Positions 9,801 through 20,800 of a DNA stretch of 44,606 nt are shown here, in pieces. Source of the DNA: a virus; IMG/VR virus record IMGVR_UViG_3300029319_000105, positions 1 to 44,606 of that record. One strand, given 5' to 3'. Under the pieces are notes generated by a model, which saw nothing but the letters and a program-made list of their open reading frames with translations, searched no databases and was not told the DNA's origin. The first letter of the stretch is position 1, and each line of letters begins with the position of its first letter. Position numbers and translations under genes: made by a program.

Positions 9801-11633
9801 ACAAAAGTAAAATATAGAGCTATTACTCGTTTAGATGGTTCTGTATATTTTCAATCGATAGTACAGGGAGAAAGTAATTTTACAGCAGCCTCTAAAAAGC
9901 TAAATATAAAAGCCGGTGATAACATTACTCCAAAACAAAGATTAGAAGCTATAGATACAGACGCTACTATTACACTTGATAAAACTGAAGGTTACGAAAG
10001 CGTAATGAATCTTAAAATGTTTGATAGGTTAACTCCTGACCAACAACAAAGAGTAGATCCTAAAAGAGCTAAAACTAAACCATTTACTACAACAAAAAAC
10101 ATCCCAATAAATAAAGATTTATTACTATCTGAAAATATATTAAATGAACAAGTAGAGTTTGAAATTATAGAAAATGATTGGTGGAAGTCTGGTGAGTTTA
10201 GGGATCCTGCATTTACAGAGGATTGGATGCATATACCTATATACTATAAGATAGGTAACGCATATGTAGGTAAACTAGAAGCATCTGTAAATGAAGATAG
10301 AAAAGCTATTGTAGATAGACTAATGCAAGGCAAGCCTGTAGTTACAAAGATAAGTAGTATAAAGGCTAACAACTTTAACAATGCTGTAGATGATACTACA
10401 GCCCCATACTTTTATGACCCTAGAGAAACATTTGGTAAAGATGATGATATTCTACTAGCATTTACTACTATAACAAAAGAAAAGGCTGGGATAATATACC
10501 AGTGGACATTGTCAGATGTGTCTGATAACAAAAATAAAAACAACGAGATAGGTTTAATAAACGTTGCCTTAAAAGAAGTTACTCCAAATGCTGTAAATCA
10601 AATTGGTATTATAATTAAAAAGCAAAATAACCCTGAGGGTAAAGCTAGGGTGTCTATTGCTAGTACAGCAAATCTAAATGCAACTGCACAAAAGAAAACA
10701 TTAGACTTATTGGCAGATAAAAATTATAATCAAGCTAAAGAGATAGTAGCAAACAGTACAGATAGAGGTGCTGCTAATGTAAATCCTAGGTATTTAGAGT
10801 TTGGAGAGTTTGCAAATGGTAATAAGTATATAGTATATGCTAGTCCTACATTAAGTGAAAGAAATAAAAAAGTAACTTTAATAAGAATAAATGAAAACGA
10901 GTTAACAAAAGCATTAAAAGCAACAGGCAATAGTACATTTAACATTGTTACAGAAACAGCAGAGAAGTTTGAGTCAAAAGGTAAATCAAATGCAAAAGCA
11001 CTTAATCTTAATATAGCAGAGGACTTAGCAGCATTTTTAACTACTAAAAAATATCATGTAGATAAAGCTAAAGGTAACATTGATGGTATGTATACTAGCC
11101 CTGTAACTAATATAGAGTATACTTCATATCAAGAGTATTTATTTAGCTCTAAAGAACTAGGGGATGCTGCAAGAGAAGAGGGGTCAGGATATAATGCTAT
11201 CTTAACTACAGATATAACAAAGAAAGGAGAAAGCATGTTTAATAGTCCTAGAGTAACATTCCTTAAAGGTAATGCACTAGGTGATACAGCACAAGAAATA
11301 ATTGACAAAAAAGAGTTTAAAGAAACAAAGTTTAAAATACCAACAAAACCAGGGCAACAAACAACTTTATTTGAAGAAGCTCCAGTAACTCCAGATATTC
11401 AAACAGTAATATACAAAGGAAATACATACTCTGTAGATTTTAATGCAGGAAGTATTACAAATACAAAAACTGGTAAAGTTTTAGAAGGAGGAGTAACTTC
11501 TCCTATTGGAAGTAAAATTGTTGATATTGCAATTAGTCAGCAAGAAGCTCCAGTAGTTAAAAAGAAGAAGTTTAAAAGAGGTACTAAAAGTAGAGATATT
11601 GTTGATAAACTAGGATGTCCTAAGAAAAAATAA
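6807..11633 (+). CDS. Giant crAss-like virion protein (1608 aa), upstream of the RNA polymerase
   Basis: The N-terminal segment YGVAPTRFFNWDEERAQNQG followed by a Trp-containing helix is a pattern I associate with large crAss-like virion proteins. Hydrophobic Gly-rich stretches occur at about residues 101-128, 178-204 and 424-446 (VGGLVGGGMAGV), suggesting membrane insertion. Residues 750-918 are Lys/Glu-rich and low complexity, probably flexible. The C-terminus ends in a basic run and DKLGCPKKK, which resembles the polymerase C-terminus (VCKVPKK). The polymerase ATG is three bases after the stop. Best guess: a cargo protein ejected with the polymerase, perhaps forming part of the channel. 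No catalytic motif was seen. Confidence 0.65.
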   Translation: MTKITLADIGALNPTTNLPEPQKQEGDGIITQKDVEMAKASLSSPETSRIQSVPYDSMNFTNIYTDDIKQYTKYGVAPTRFFNWDEERAQNQGTGEKWINGLAKAGVTTLGAIAENTLGVAAGIGQMINGGRYYDNFVGKSVDKWNEAMRESFPNYRTQAEEQMSTGQKLLTANFWADTVANGFGYSLGSLATIWMTSGLGVVGRVAKANQLYNASKAVANGVKVGEAMRKGSKARGFVNVAAMSEMGLYMSLGEASVEARETQRNTYDSLVELTREQKINQGFSPELSESELKDIENASYAAANRNFLTQLPALFGTNLFMFGKHVAGFKSASKVNKDISFDASLRKVVNSVENQGKYRKAWEKLKPFGQGVLGESFQEGWQFATNIISSDFHTDKYFDAGTASFTSSLYKGIKETLGTQEGLESMLVGGLVGGGMAGVTSIIQKPYAQRQKQAELAKKIIDGGFLMNANNSMKNFSAQVKVALDMEAARKAGDIKKFKDAQYKLIQYSALAALESGGFDVFVQKLEDSKTLSDAEFAKMFGYDVETAIKDQTGGKSKSEVIKNVQDKLEEFKKVYENVNEMFPSAPRTQGLDRMRMSEEERKAEDAVFNKRANLRNELILSASGIENKMERLDSIQKQMKTLLTKTEYLNGIKLDTSIDSLLNPGEELLDVKDGKYEAKDEYNLLVNEFDKIEKQLGEKNALAALMPFRKLSEDYLSIFLDKATAIDRYNKLSSSKYFQDLFEETVKANQAEAEQVNKEKQTNEDIESAETSDQVRENTPPDASPNTKMKSKVKQRALSKEEQEAFKKYRDLNKGKRLEQQLKSLQHIAATQDLSPTERKGLETAITLLENRISKGKKVDKTASEIEGEEINLTADNIVRAENNENIQKNAPKKRPRPKRTPESEDKRRTDTKPTDQGELNIVSANNPNEVIQVGTYIDINGKEKPIYKVPVDENGRVIEPDEDQVTVTESVEKPRYSDSQVPVKRETFTQTMSDGTKVKYRAITRLDGSVYFQSIVQGESNFTAASKKLNIKAGDNITPKQRLEAIDTDATITLDKTEGYESVMNLKMFDRLTPDQQQRVDPKRAKTKPFTTTKNIPINKDLLLSENILNEQVEFEIIENDWWKSGEFRDPAFTEDWMHIPIYYKIGNAYVGKLEASVNEDRKAIVDRLMQGKPVVTKISSIKANNFNNAVDDTTAPYFYDPRETFGKDDDILLAFTTITKEKAGIIYQWTLSDVSDNKNKNNEIGLINVALKEVTPNAVNQIGIIIKKQNNPEGKARVSIASTANLNATAQKKTLDLLADKNYNQAKEIVANSTDRGAANVNPRYLEFGEFANGNKYIVYASPTLSERNKKVTLIRINENELTKALKATGNSTFNIVTETAEKFESKGKSNAKALNLNIAEDLAAFLTTKKYHVDKAKGNIDGMYTSPVTNIEYTSYQEYLFSSKELGDAAREEGSGYNAILTTDITKKGESMFNSPRVTFLKGNALGDTAQEIIDKKEFKETKFKIPTKPGQQTTLFEEAPVTPDIQTVIYKGNTYSVDFNAGSITNTKTGKVLEGGVTSPIGSKIVDIAISQQEAPVVKKKKFKRGTKSRDIVDKLGCPKKK

Positions 11634-11636
11634 ATT

Positions 11637-14600
11637 ATGAGTTGTAGAGTAGAAAATGGAAAAGGTATAGCGCCTAACGGTAAAGAGTCTGAATTATTTA
11701 GAACACTGCTTACTGCTACTGCAGACATGGAGCAAGCTACAATGTTATATGATCAGGTGTACTCTGAAAATTTTAAGAAGTGGTTTGGTGATTGGACAAA
11801 GAATGAGGGTCCAGATATATATGGTTATACAGATAATAACGGAGAACCTAAACTAATACCTGAGGATGGCTTTTGGTCGTTTAGAAATAAAGAGGGTGAT
11901 GTATGGGAGGTAGCATTAGAGATAAAAGAAAAAACTAATGCATTAAATTTAGACCGAGAAGCGCAAGCGGATCTAATGGGCACACTAGTAAAGTTTATTA
12001 CAGACACAAGAAATGAAAATCCAAACCTATTTAAAGATAATAAACAAGTAGAAAGATACTTTGGTTTAGATAAAGATGATACTGTTAGTAAAGGGACCCT
12101 AGCTAATAAACTACTAATGGAAGCTTTTCCAGGAATAAGAGAACAGTTTACAGGTAGAGACGAAGCGTTTAATAAAGCTAAAGAGCTGTACGATATACTT
12201 AATACGCAAGGAGCTGAGGCTATGTTTGATGCATTACCAGATGGTGTAGGATTAAACGAGGCTGGTACAGATGAGTATGTAGCGTGGGAAGTATTTACTG
12301 GAGCGTATACTAAATGGAACTCACAAAGAGATAAGATAGGTAATATACAAAGAGTTGGTGTGAGAGAACTTCTTAAGGATGCGTTAACAGACTATGGGTT
12401 TAGGCTAAGAGATAGAGAAGGTACTATGGAGGAGTTTGAAGATACACCTGAAAGATTGTATAACCAAGTTAGTTTACAAGAGGACCCTAGAACTAAGCTG
12501 TCTTCAGAGGCAAAAGCAATAATAGGTAATATAGAGTTAACAGATACAAACATATTTGGATACCCTGTAGTAATGCCTATGAGTAAAGCTTACGCTGTAA
12601 TGGCTGAAGCAACAGTAGGGGAACCTACATACCAAGAGATGCTAGACAAGTTAGCTTTCTATGCGGTATATAAACCAGAGGCTGCACTAATACTAGAGAA
12701 GTTAGAAGGGCCGGATGTAACAGCAAAAGATGAGGCAGCATTATATACAAACTTTAAGTCTGCTTATAACAACTTTATACTATTTAAAAGTGAGGCTTAT
12801 GTAAATGAGTCTACTGGAGCAGTTACCTATGTAAATAAAATATTTAACTCTAACCAAACACAGATACCTAAGAAAGAAAAAGACAAATATGCAAGAACAT
12901 CTAGAGAGCGTACTGTTAGGAATGATAGAGCTATATATAAGTTAGACCCTGTATCAGGAGAAATAATAAATGTACGAGAAGATGCAGTACAAAGACTAGA
13001 AGAATTATGGGAGCAAATAGCTAAAGTAAAGAACGAAAAAGATGGGGCTTTTAATACTGAGGATATAAATGCAGTAGGAGAATATATATGGATACTAGGT
13101 ATGGATCTAGGACCTAGTCTAGAGGCTACACAACTTAACCTGCAAAAGTATTATGATAATGGAAACGAAGAAGGGGATAAAGATATTTTACTATTTGATG
13201 AATTGTTGTTTGCGCCAAATGAAAGCTTTAAAAACTTTTTACTTTCTGTAAAATCTGGTGAAGATATATATGTAAAGTATTCTAGTTTAGTAGATAAGAT
13301 AGCTAACATAGCTCCTCTATTTAACAGTCAACCATTTGGTTCTTTTATTAGTGGTACAAACAAACAATACTATCCTATTAATTTGCCGTCTAGATTAAAT
13401 GAATTGTTAAGTAGTATAAACAATACTAAAGAAGCAGGTAAAACAATAGATGTATTAAATCAATATTTAAACGGACCACTATTTAGACCATACGGCAGTC
13501 TTAGATACTCGTCACCACTAGTTAGTAAATTACATTCTAGTGCGCCAGCAAGAAAAAACTTTATACATGAAGTTCTAGATTCGTATAAATCTGCAGATGA
13601 GTTTGAAGCTGCTACAGATTATGATAATCAATCTAGTAGAATGTCTTTAATAGAAAGACTAATGGCATTTGATAATAATGGAAATCAAAGCTATACTAAA
13701 ATACCTATACCTATACAGGTAGGTAGACAATCATTAGACTTTATAACCATACCAAGATTAACACCTGGAATGAATAAAGGAGATATGATTAAAGCTATTA
13801 TAATACAAGACTTAGCTAGAATAGAACAAGCTAATCAGGCTATAATGGATGCACATGAAAAAGAAGACGCTAGTGATTTAATAGAAGGTTATCATTATGC
13901 AAATCCAGCAAATCCTTTTGCGTATGATGGTTCTGCTTTTACTATGACACAAATATCAGGTTTAGGAAATCCTCTTCTAAAAGATGGTTCTGAAATGTCT
14001 AAGTATGTAAAAGCATATGTAGCTTATGTAGAAAACATAGAGAAGAATGACTTTATACAAAGAGAGGAGTTTGAAAGTTTGTTAAACGAAAAAATATCAG
14101 AAGTCGGAAAAAAATTAGAACTATATAGTAAAAGATTAGAAGAACGGTTATTAACTTATGATATAAAATTATTACAAGACGTAAGTAAAAATTTAAATAC
14201 TCGTAATAAACAAAGAGATTTTTTAAATGATTTTATATTTGAAAGCTTTATAGGTAAGATAGAGGTAACTAAAGTACTTAGAAGTGGATTTAGTTTTGCT
14301 GATAATAAAAAAGGTAAAGGAGTTGAAAACTTTTACAAGCGTATGGCTCTCCTTAAAACACCGGGCAACAAGCTATTCTTACAAGGTATGTCTGAAAAAG
14401 ATCCTAGCTATGGTATGCCTACAACATATAATGCTGTTACAATCAGAGACTTTGACTTTACAGATCAAGCTAGAGCAATAGAAGTAGCGCAAAACTTAGA
14501 AACCATACTAATAGGACAGGGTGTTGGTATGTTTGAAGCACAAGAAATAGCTGGTGGATATACTAGTGTAAATAAATCTGATGCACAATCATTTATAAGC

Positions 14601-17600
14601 TTACCTATGTATCGTAACATTATGCAGGGTATGGGGCAATGGGATACTAGAGATGAAGAAGCTTATATTAACGCAATGGACCCGGAAGGTGATGGGCGTT
14701 ATGTAGATAAAGATAATAATCCTAGACCTATATACCCACTAAAACCATTCCATGAAGAGATCTCTTTACAAGGAGGAGTTAATGCATTGTTTATGGATAA
14801 GAACTCTTACACAGTTGTTACACCGGAACTAGCTAAAGACTACCCTTATCTACAAACTATGTTAGAAGCTATGAATAGAGGTATAGATGTAGTTAATACA
14901 GAGAGTGCCACTAAAGGAACTAGAAAAAACGTACAGGATTTCCAAAACACGGGCAGTCTAGAAGCATCTAAACCAATAGCAATGGACTCTAGCATGTTAA
15001 GATTCCCACAGTTAACACCTAGAACTAAAAAAACTGATATTGCATTTAACAGGCAGATTAGAAAAAATCTAGTTGCTAACTTATTCCCATCAGAAAACTA
15101 CAATGTTGCTAATAGAACAATGACTGGAGCACAAATGATGCAGATGTATCAAGATACTGTAGCTGCTAATTTAGCGGAAGATGCAAAAAACATAGAAGAT
15201 AACTTAGGGATTACACAACTAGAAAGACTAAGAGGTAAAGAAGGGACCAAAGAATATAGAGATGCTAAACTAAACTATCTAATGAAAGTTAGAGATAAGT
15301 TATCACAACAAATAAAAGAAAGAGATTTACCAGATAACTACTTAGAAGCATTAAACATAGTACCTAACGGAGCATTTGACTGGCAGTTTAAAATACCATT
15401 ATCATTCCCTAACTACCAAGCTAAGTTTGAAGGTATATTTATGAGTGTATTCCATAATGAGTTGTTTAACCAAAAACTAAAAGGTCAAGAACTTGTACAA
15501 GTAGCAGAACTAGGTGGACATGTTGTTAGTGGAGAGCTAGAGTTTTATGATGGCAGTAACCCTGCGCAAGTAAGGGTAAAAGCTAGTACACTGGGACTGC
15601 AACCCGGAACAAGAATAACAGATGTAGATCCTGCAAGACTGCAGTTAATTGGTTACCGTATACCACAGCAAGGTAAAAACTCATCACTGTTTATGGAAGT
15701 AGTAGACTTTTTACCTGAGTCACACGAAAAAGCAATAATGGTGCCTGGAGGTATAACACTACAACAAGGTAGTGACTTTGATATTGACAAGTTAAATGTA
15801 ATATTCCCTGAGTTAGATAGTGAAGGTAATGTTATAAAACCTGACTATAACAAGGCTCCTGCAGATATGAACAGGCTAGAAAGAAACAATGTAATATTTG
15901 ATGTGTTTAAGTCTATATTAACAGACCCTAAACATTTAATAGAAGTTGTTAAACCTTTAGATATAAACAGCTTAAAAGACGCTAGAAAATTTTTACTAGA
16001 CAAAATAGAAATACAATCTGAAATAGATTATAATGATCCTATGGCAGAGATTGATATGGAAGAGAGAGCTAGAGAAGGAGCTAAACTTATAGGCTTATGG
16101 TCTAACCACTTAGCTGGTAGAAATGTAGCAGAAACTATCAAGGTATTAGAGATTAAGGCAGATCATGCTCCTATAATAGATGATAGAGTTTATGGGGCTT
16201 TAGGTGTAACAACAGACTCTGCAGGTAATTTTACAGACTCTAATATATCTGAGCACTTATCTGCAGCAGTAGATTACGGTAAAGATCCAATACAACTATT
16301 TATTAATGATAACATATATACTAATCCTGTATTAGGATTAATGTATAGCGCAGGAGTCTCTGTAGAAAATGCACTGAATTTTGTTAACCAACCTATAATT
16401 AGAGAAGTTACTAAGTATGCATCAGATAACGCTTTATCTATAGGTAAGTTTAAAAACGCAATTGATTTTGTAGCTGCAAAGTATGGAGTAGTAATAAATG
16501 CAAAAACTAAGGTAACACCAATGTATTCAAAGGAGTTAATAGAAAATTTAGAAACACCAAATCCTTCTATGCAAATTGATTATCTTATAAATCTTGATAA
16601 GTTTTTTAGGGCAGGTAGAGCACTGCAAACAGTAAATAAGATAATTACACCTGATAACTTAGATAATATAACAGAGTTATCATCTATATCTTCATGGCTT
16701 GATACAGAAAACTTATATATGAATAATCCAGATAGTTTAATACAAGGAGCAGAAGAGGTAATGAGACATCATCAAACGGTTAACGAGTCTTTAAGTCCTA
16801 TAGCAGCAGCATACAGAGGTATCTTTGACACGATAATAAAAGAAACAGATAGAGTTGGCTTCTTAAATAACAAGCCTGCATTTACCACATTTAAAGATCA
16901 CCTAAAAGAAGCAATAGGTGGATCTACTTTAACAGCTGCACAACATAAAATGATAGATAGAGCGCTGTTCTTAAAAATTATGACTAGACCGCATAGTCCT
17001 TTTGTAGATAATGGTGTTATAAGTGAGGATAATTTTAATAACATGTATATTAATCCTGATAACAATCTAGTTACAAGATTACAAGAAATGAAAGAGTTAT
17101 ATCCAGAGCTTAACACTAATTTATTTGTACGTTTACTAGAAGCGGACCCGTCTAACTCAGAGACTATGTTGTATCTACTAAGACTAAATGCACCTATTGG
17201 TATATCTACATCAGATAAAAACGAAATAACAGATGCTTTACTAGAACTTATAGAAAGTACTAATGAAGACAAATCAACTTTTGGTAAACTACTAGTAGCA
17301 AACCAAATACTAACAGGAGGATTCCAACCATCGTTTGGACGATACATAGATTTAATACCGTCAGAGGTGTTAACAAGCTCAATACTAAATCCTTCTAAGC
17401 AAAGCCCTGTAGAATTTTTTAAACAAGAAATGTCTGAGCTGATGCGTGTAAATTACTTTGATGATTTTGTACACGAGTTTGTTAGAACCTATGGATTACA
17501 AAGACCTCAAGGAGCGCCTATGTTAAAACGTATATCTAAAAAACTTAATGTAGATAAAGATGGCTTTACAACATTTGCACTATCTGATCCTAACATGTAT

Positions 17601-17879
17601 GGAGAAAACAAAGTAAGTTTAGATTACTTTATAGCACCGTATAAAGGAAAATCTTCTATATTTGTACACGTAGAAGGAGGTAAGTATCAACTATTGTCTT
17701 TACTAGGTAGATCTAGAAAACTAAATGAGTCAGGGGTTAGACCATCTAACTCTGCAAGTCTAGTAAATCTAGAAGGAACAACAAATAAACCGGGACAAAG
17801 AGTATTACAACCTCTTGAAACTATTACTACTAATGAAGATACGCAAGCACAAAAAGTTTGTAAAGTACCTAAAAAATAA
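11637..17879 (+). CDS. crAss-like virion RNA polymerase
   Basis: This 2080-aa protein contains GSDFDIDKLNV at residues 1379-1389, with Asp1380, Asp1382 and Asp1384. This is the DxDxD metal-binding motif of the single-chain, two-beta-barrel RNA polymerase described for Cellulophaga phage phi14:2 and other crAss-like phages, and the length matches that group. It is packaged, injected and transcribes early genes (known for the family). The N-terminus MSCRVENGKGIAPNGKESEL shares a motif with the start of the next gene. Residues about 42-80 contain FKKWFGDW and then NNGEPKL, a prologue also seen before toxin-like domains in other phage proteins. The C-terminus ends VCKVPKK. Start chosen: the ATG three bases after the previous stop. 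Confidence 0.9.
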   Translation: MSCRVENGKGIAPNGKESELFRTLLTATADMEQATMLYDQVYSENFKKWFGDWTKNEGPDIYGYTDNNGEPKLIPEDGFWSFRNKEGDVWEVALEIKEKTNALNLDREAQADLMGTLVKFITDTRNENPNLFKDNKQVERYFGLDKDDTVSKGTLANKLLMEAFPGIREQFTGRDEAFNKAKELYDILNTQGAEAMFDALPDGVGLNEAGTDEYVAWEVFTGAYTKWNSQRDKIGNIQRVGVRELLKDALTDYGFRLRDREGTMEEFEDTPERLYNQVSLQEDPRTKLSSEAKAIIGNIELTDTNIFGYPVVMPMSKAYAVMAEATVGEPTYQEMLDKLAFYAVYKPEAALILEKLEGPDVTAKDEAALYTNFKSAYNNFILFKSEAYVNESTGAVTYVNKIFNSNQTQIPKKEKDKYARTSRERTVRNDRAIYKLDPVSGEIINVREDAVQRLEELWEQIAKVKNEKDGAFNTEDINAVGEYIWILGMDLGPSLEATQLNLQKYYDNGNEEGDKDILLFDELLFAPNESFKNFLLSVKSGEDIYVKYSSLVDKIANIAPLFNSQPFGSFISGTNKQYYPINLPSRLNELLSSINNTKEAGKTIDVLNQYLNGPLFRPYGSLRYSSPLVSKLHSSAPARKNFIHEVLDSYKSADEFEAATDYDNQSSRMSLIERLMAFDNNGNQSYTKIPIPIQVGRQSLDFITIPRLTPGMNKGDMIKAIIIQDLARIEQANQAIMDAHEKEDASDLIEGYHYANPANPFAYDGSAFTMTQISGLGNPLLKDGSEMSKYVKAYVAYVENIEKNDFIQREEFESLLNEKISEVGKKLELYSKRLEERLLTYDIKLLQDVSKNLNTRNKQRDFLNDFIFESFIGKIEVTKVLRSGFSFADNKKGKGVENFYKRMALLKTPGNKLFLQGMSEKDPSYGMPTTYNAVTIRDFDFTDQARAIEVAQNLETILIGQGVGMFEAQEIAGGYTSVNKSDAQSFISLPMYRNIMQGMGQWDTRDEEAYINAMDPEGDGRYVDKDNNPRPIYPLKPFHEEISLQGGVNALFMDKNSYTVVTPELAKDYPYLQTMLEAMNRGIDVVNTESATKGTRKNVQDFQNTGSLEASKPIAMDSSMLRFPQLTPRTKKTDIAFNRQIRKNLVANLFPSENYNVANRTMTGAQMMQMYQDTVAANLAEDAKNIEDNLGITQLERLRGKEGTKEYRDAKLNYLMKVRDKLSQQIKERDLPDNYLEALNIVPNGAFDWQFKIPLSFPNYQAKFEGIFMSVFHNELFNQKLKGQELVQVAELGGHVVSGELEFYDGSNPAQVRVKASTLGLQPGTRITDVDPARLQLIGYRIPQQGKNSSLFMEVVDFLPESHEKAIMVPGGITLQQGSDFDIDKLNVIFPELDSEGNVIKPDYNKAPADMNRLERNNVIFDVFKSILTDPKHLIEVVKPLDINSLKDARKFLLDKIEIQSEIDYNDPMAEIDMEERAREGAKLIGLWSNHLAGRNVAETIKVLEIKADHAPIIDDRVYGALGVTTDSAGNFTDSNISEHLSAAVDYGKDPIQLFINDNIYTNPVLGLMYSAGVSVENALNFVNQPIIREVTKYASDNALSIGKFKNAIDFVAAKYGVVINAKTKVTPMYSKELIENLETPNPSMQIDYLINLDKFFRAGRALQTVNKIITPDNLDNITELSSISSWLDTENLYMNNPDSLIQGAEEVMRHHQTVNESLSPIAAAYRGIFDTIIKETDRVGFLNNKPAFTTFKDHLKEAIGGSTLTAAQHKMIDRALFLKIMTRPHSPFVDNGVISEDNFNNMYINPDNNLVTRLQEMKELYPELNTNLFVRLLEADPSNSETMLYLLRLNAPIGISTSDKNEITDALLELIESTNEDKSTFGKLLVANQILTGGFQPSFGRYIDLIPSEVLTSSILNPSKQSPVEFFKQEMSELMRVNYFDDFVHEFVRTYGLQRPQGAPMLKRISKKLNVDKDGFTTFALSDPNMYGENKVSLDYFIAPYKGKSSIFVHVEGGKYQLLSLLGRSRKLNESGVRPSNSASLVNLEGTTNKPGQRVLQPLETITTNEDTQAQKVCKVPKK

Positions 17880-17884
17880 AATAT

Positions 17885-20800
17885 ATGGGATGTAAATATT
17901 ATGTAAACGGAAGAGAAAGTAAACTGTACACAGAGCTGTACGGTTACATGGATAACACAGCTCCTGAAAAGAAAAGTGTAAATGCAGTTTATAAAATACT
18001 GAAAAACAATGGTATAGCTACAAAATTTAGAGGGTCTACCTATCTAAACCAAGCTAATCTAGAACCTAGTTTAAGAGAAATAGGTAGAATAAATACTAAA
18101 TACCCAGGATTATTAAACACACAGTTTATAAAAACTACTCCAGAAACTATTTATTCTAGAGCTTCTGAGTTACACACATTAGATATAAACCCTGCAGTTC
18201 TAGAAAGTATACCACAAGAGGGCCCAGAAACAGCAGACTTTACATATAATGATGAGCAAGAGTTAGATCAGTATGTAAGAATGGTAGCAGGTAATGAAAG
18301 AACAGATGACTATTATCTATCTGAAAAAGCTAGACAAGAAAATACTAGTGACAAAAGCAGAATGTCTTTAATGGATAAAGAAGAGCAAGATCATCTAGAT
18401 GCATCAGTAGTAAACCTTAAGGAAGCATTCTCTAAGATAGGTATTACAGTAGATGTAGAATTTGATACAGAGCTAGATGTTATTGGAGAAGTTAGACCAA
18501 CAGAGGGTAATCCACTTGTTGTTATAAATCCTAACAAGGTAAGAAAGGATACAGCATACCATGAGTTTGGTCATATATACATAGACATGCTAGGTATTAA
18601 AGATCCTGTAGTAGCAAAAGCTATAGAACAACTTAGAAATACACCACTATATAAACAAGTACAAGAAACATATCCTGAGTTAACTGGTGAGAGATTAGAT
18701 AAAGAAGTATTAGCAACAGCTATAGGACTAGAAGGAGCTAAGATTGTAAGAAAAAATCCTAGTCCTTTACAAAGATTACTTAACAGAATATTTAGAAGAA
18801 TTGGTGAGATATTTGGTATACAACCTGATGCTGCAGCAATATTAGCAGAAGAGATGTTTGCTAAAAAGCTTAGAGGAGAAGCAATGATTAATCCTTTGAG
18901 TCCTTATGCACAGCAAAGTAGAGAAGAGCAAAACTTTACAGCGATTGTACAAGAACTTAAAGTAAGAATAGCATCTGAAATATATGAAGTAGAGCAGTTA
19001 CCAGCTGAAGAAAGAGAAAAAAGAATTTACAATTTAGAAAATCTAAAACAAGGATTAGAAAAAGTAAAAAGTGTTGAGGATTTACTAGACACTGTAGACT
19101 CAATGGCTAGATCTTTAGGCTCTGTTGTAAATAAATATAATAAAATCATGGAACTGCCTGTAGAAGAAAGAGCTACACTAGAAAACATGAGTGAGATTTA
19201 CAAGCTAAAAAGCGAGCTAGATGGTTTAGATGTTATGCAGTCCCTACAAGTTGTAATGCTACTTAAAGAAGATAAAGGTCAAATTTTAGACCAAGGTAAT
19301 TTTGATAAATTAGAAGCTAGAGTAAGTTCTATTCTAAAAACTGCTAGCGTATATGAAGTAAAATTTAATGATGAAGTAATACCGGTTATGGCGCAGTTTC
19401 TATCTGGGTACCATAATAAAGCAATTGATCCACAACTACAAGCACAGATTGATAACGCCCGTAGATTTAAAAGAACACAAGGATTAAATAGATCTACAGT
19501 AGAGTTTATAGAACTTAGAAAGAGATATAAAAATGGAGAGATTAATGAAGCAGAGTTTTTAGATGCCCAAGTAGAACTAAAGATAGAACAACTTAAAGCT
19601 AAAATGATACCTAATTACGGTCCTTTAGTTAAACAACTACGAGCAGCACATAAGGATAAAAGCGCATTCTCTTACATGCTAGACCCGCTAATTTATAGTA
19701 ACGATAATGCAATACAATTATTTGTAAAATCTGTACAAGATGCTGATTTAAAAAAGAATGATATGACTAGGCTTTTTAAAGCTGAGTTATCTGCAGCATA
19801 TAATGAATTTGTAGAAGGTATGTCTGAGTCAGATGTTGCTAAACTAAACGAAGATTTACTAGAAGAAGTTACAGTTAGGGGTATGAAAAGGCTAGCAATT
19901 GTTAATCCTATAGACACAGAAAAATATTATGCGGCACGTAGAGAAGCTATAGAAAAAATTAGAAATAAATTTGGTATACCTACTAAAAAAGAAGGGCAGT
20001 CTAACGAAGAATTTATAGAAGAGTATAAAAAGTTTGCTATAAATAACCAAACAAAGATTAGACAAGCAAGATATGCAGAATTACAATGGGAGCAGAAAAA
20101 CAGTAAGCCTATAGAGGGATGGAGAAACGAACTAAAGGTTTTAAATACACAAATACAGAAGGCTAAAAAAGAAAGAATAAGGCTAAAAGAAGCAGGCAAA
20201 GAAGATAGTGATGCATATTCTATGCAAACCGGAAGACTGCAAGAGTTAGAAAAGTTTAAAAGGCGTAACTATAATACAGAAGAAGGTAAACCTATAGGTG
20301 ATTGGGTTAGTCCTGATCCACAAGTATATCTAAATAAAAAGTATACTAAGATACAAAATGACCCTAAGCTAAAAAAGTATTATGAATTTGTACTAAAAGA
20401 ATTCCAAGCTGGTCAAAAAATGGTTGGACCTAAAATGGATAAAAACTCTTGGGATAAGTTTTCGTATTTAATGCCATCTATTAGAAAGAAAGACTATGAT
20501 AGATTAAGGGAGCAAGGAATTATATCTGGTACAAGGGACATGTTAAAAGAAAGTTTTTCTCTTGTAGAAACAGATGATCAGTATGGTACATACGATCAGA
20601 ATACAGGAGAGCTAAATAAAAGAGTCCCTGTATACTATGTAAATAGAGTGCCAGCTAATGATGTGTCAAGAGATATAGCAGGTAGTTTATACCAGTTTAG
20701 ACACATGGCACATAACTATCAAGCCAAATCAGAAGCGCTTGGTTCTGTTATGCTGTTCAGAGACATTATAAAAAATAGAAAAGTATTAGAAACAAACTCT

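Noticed and set aside
16898-17347. 149-codon minus-strand ORF
   Set aside because: It is antisense to the RNA polymerase gene, Ser/Leu-rich, with no operon context.
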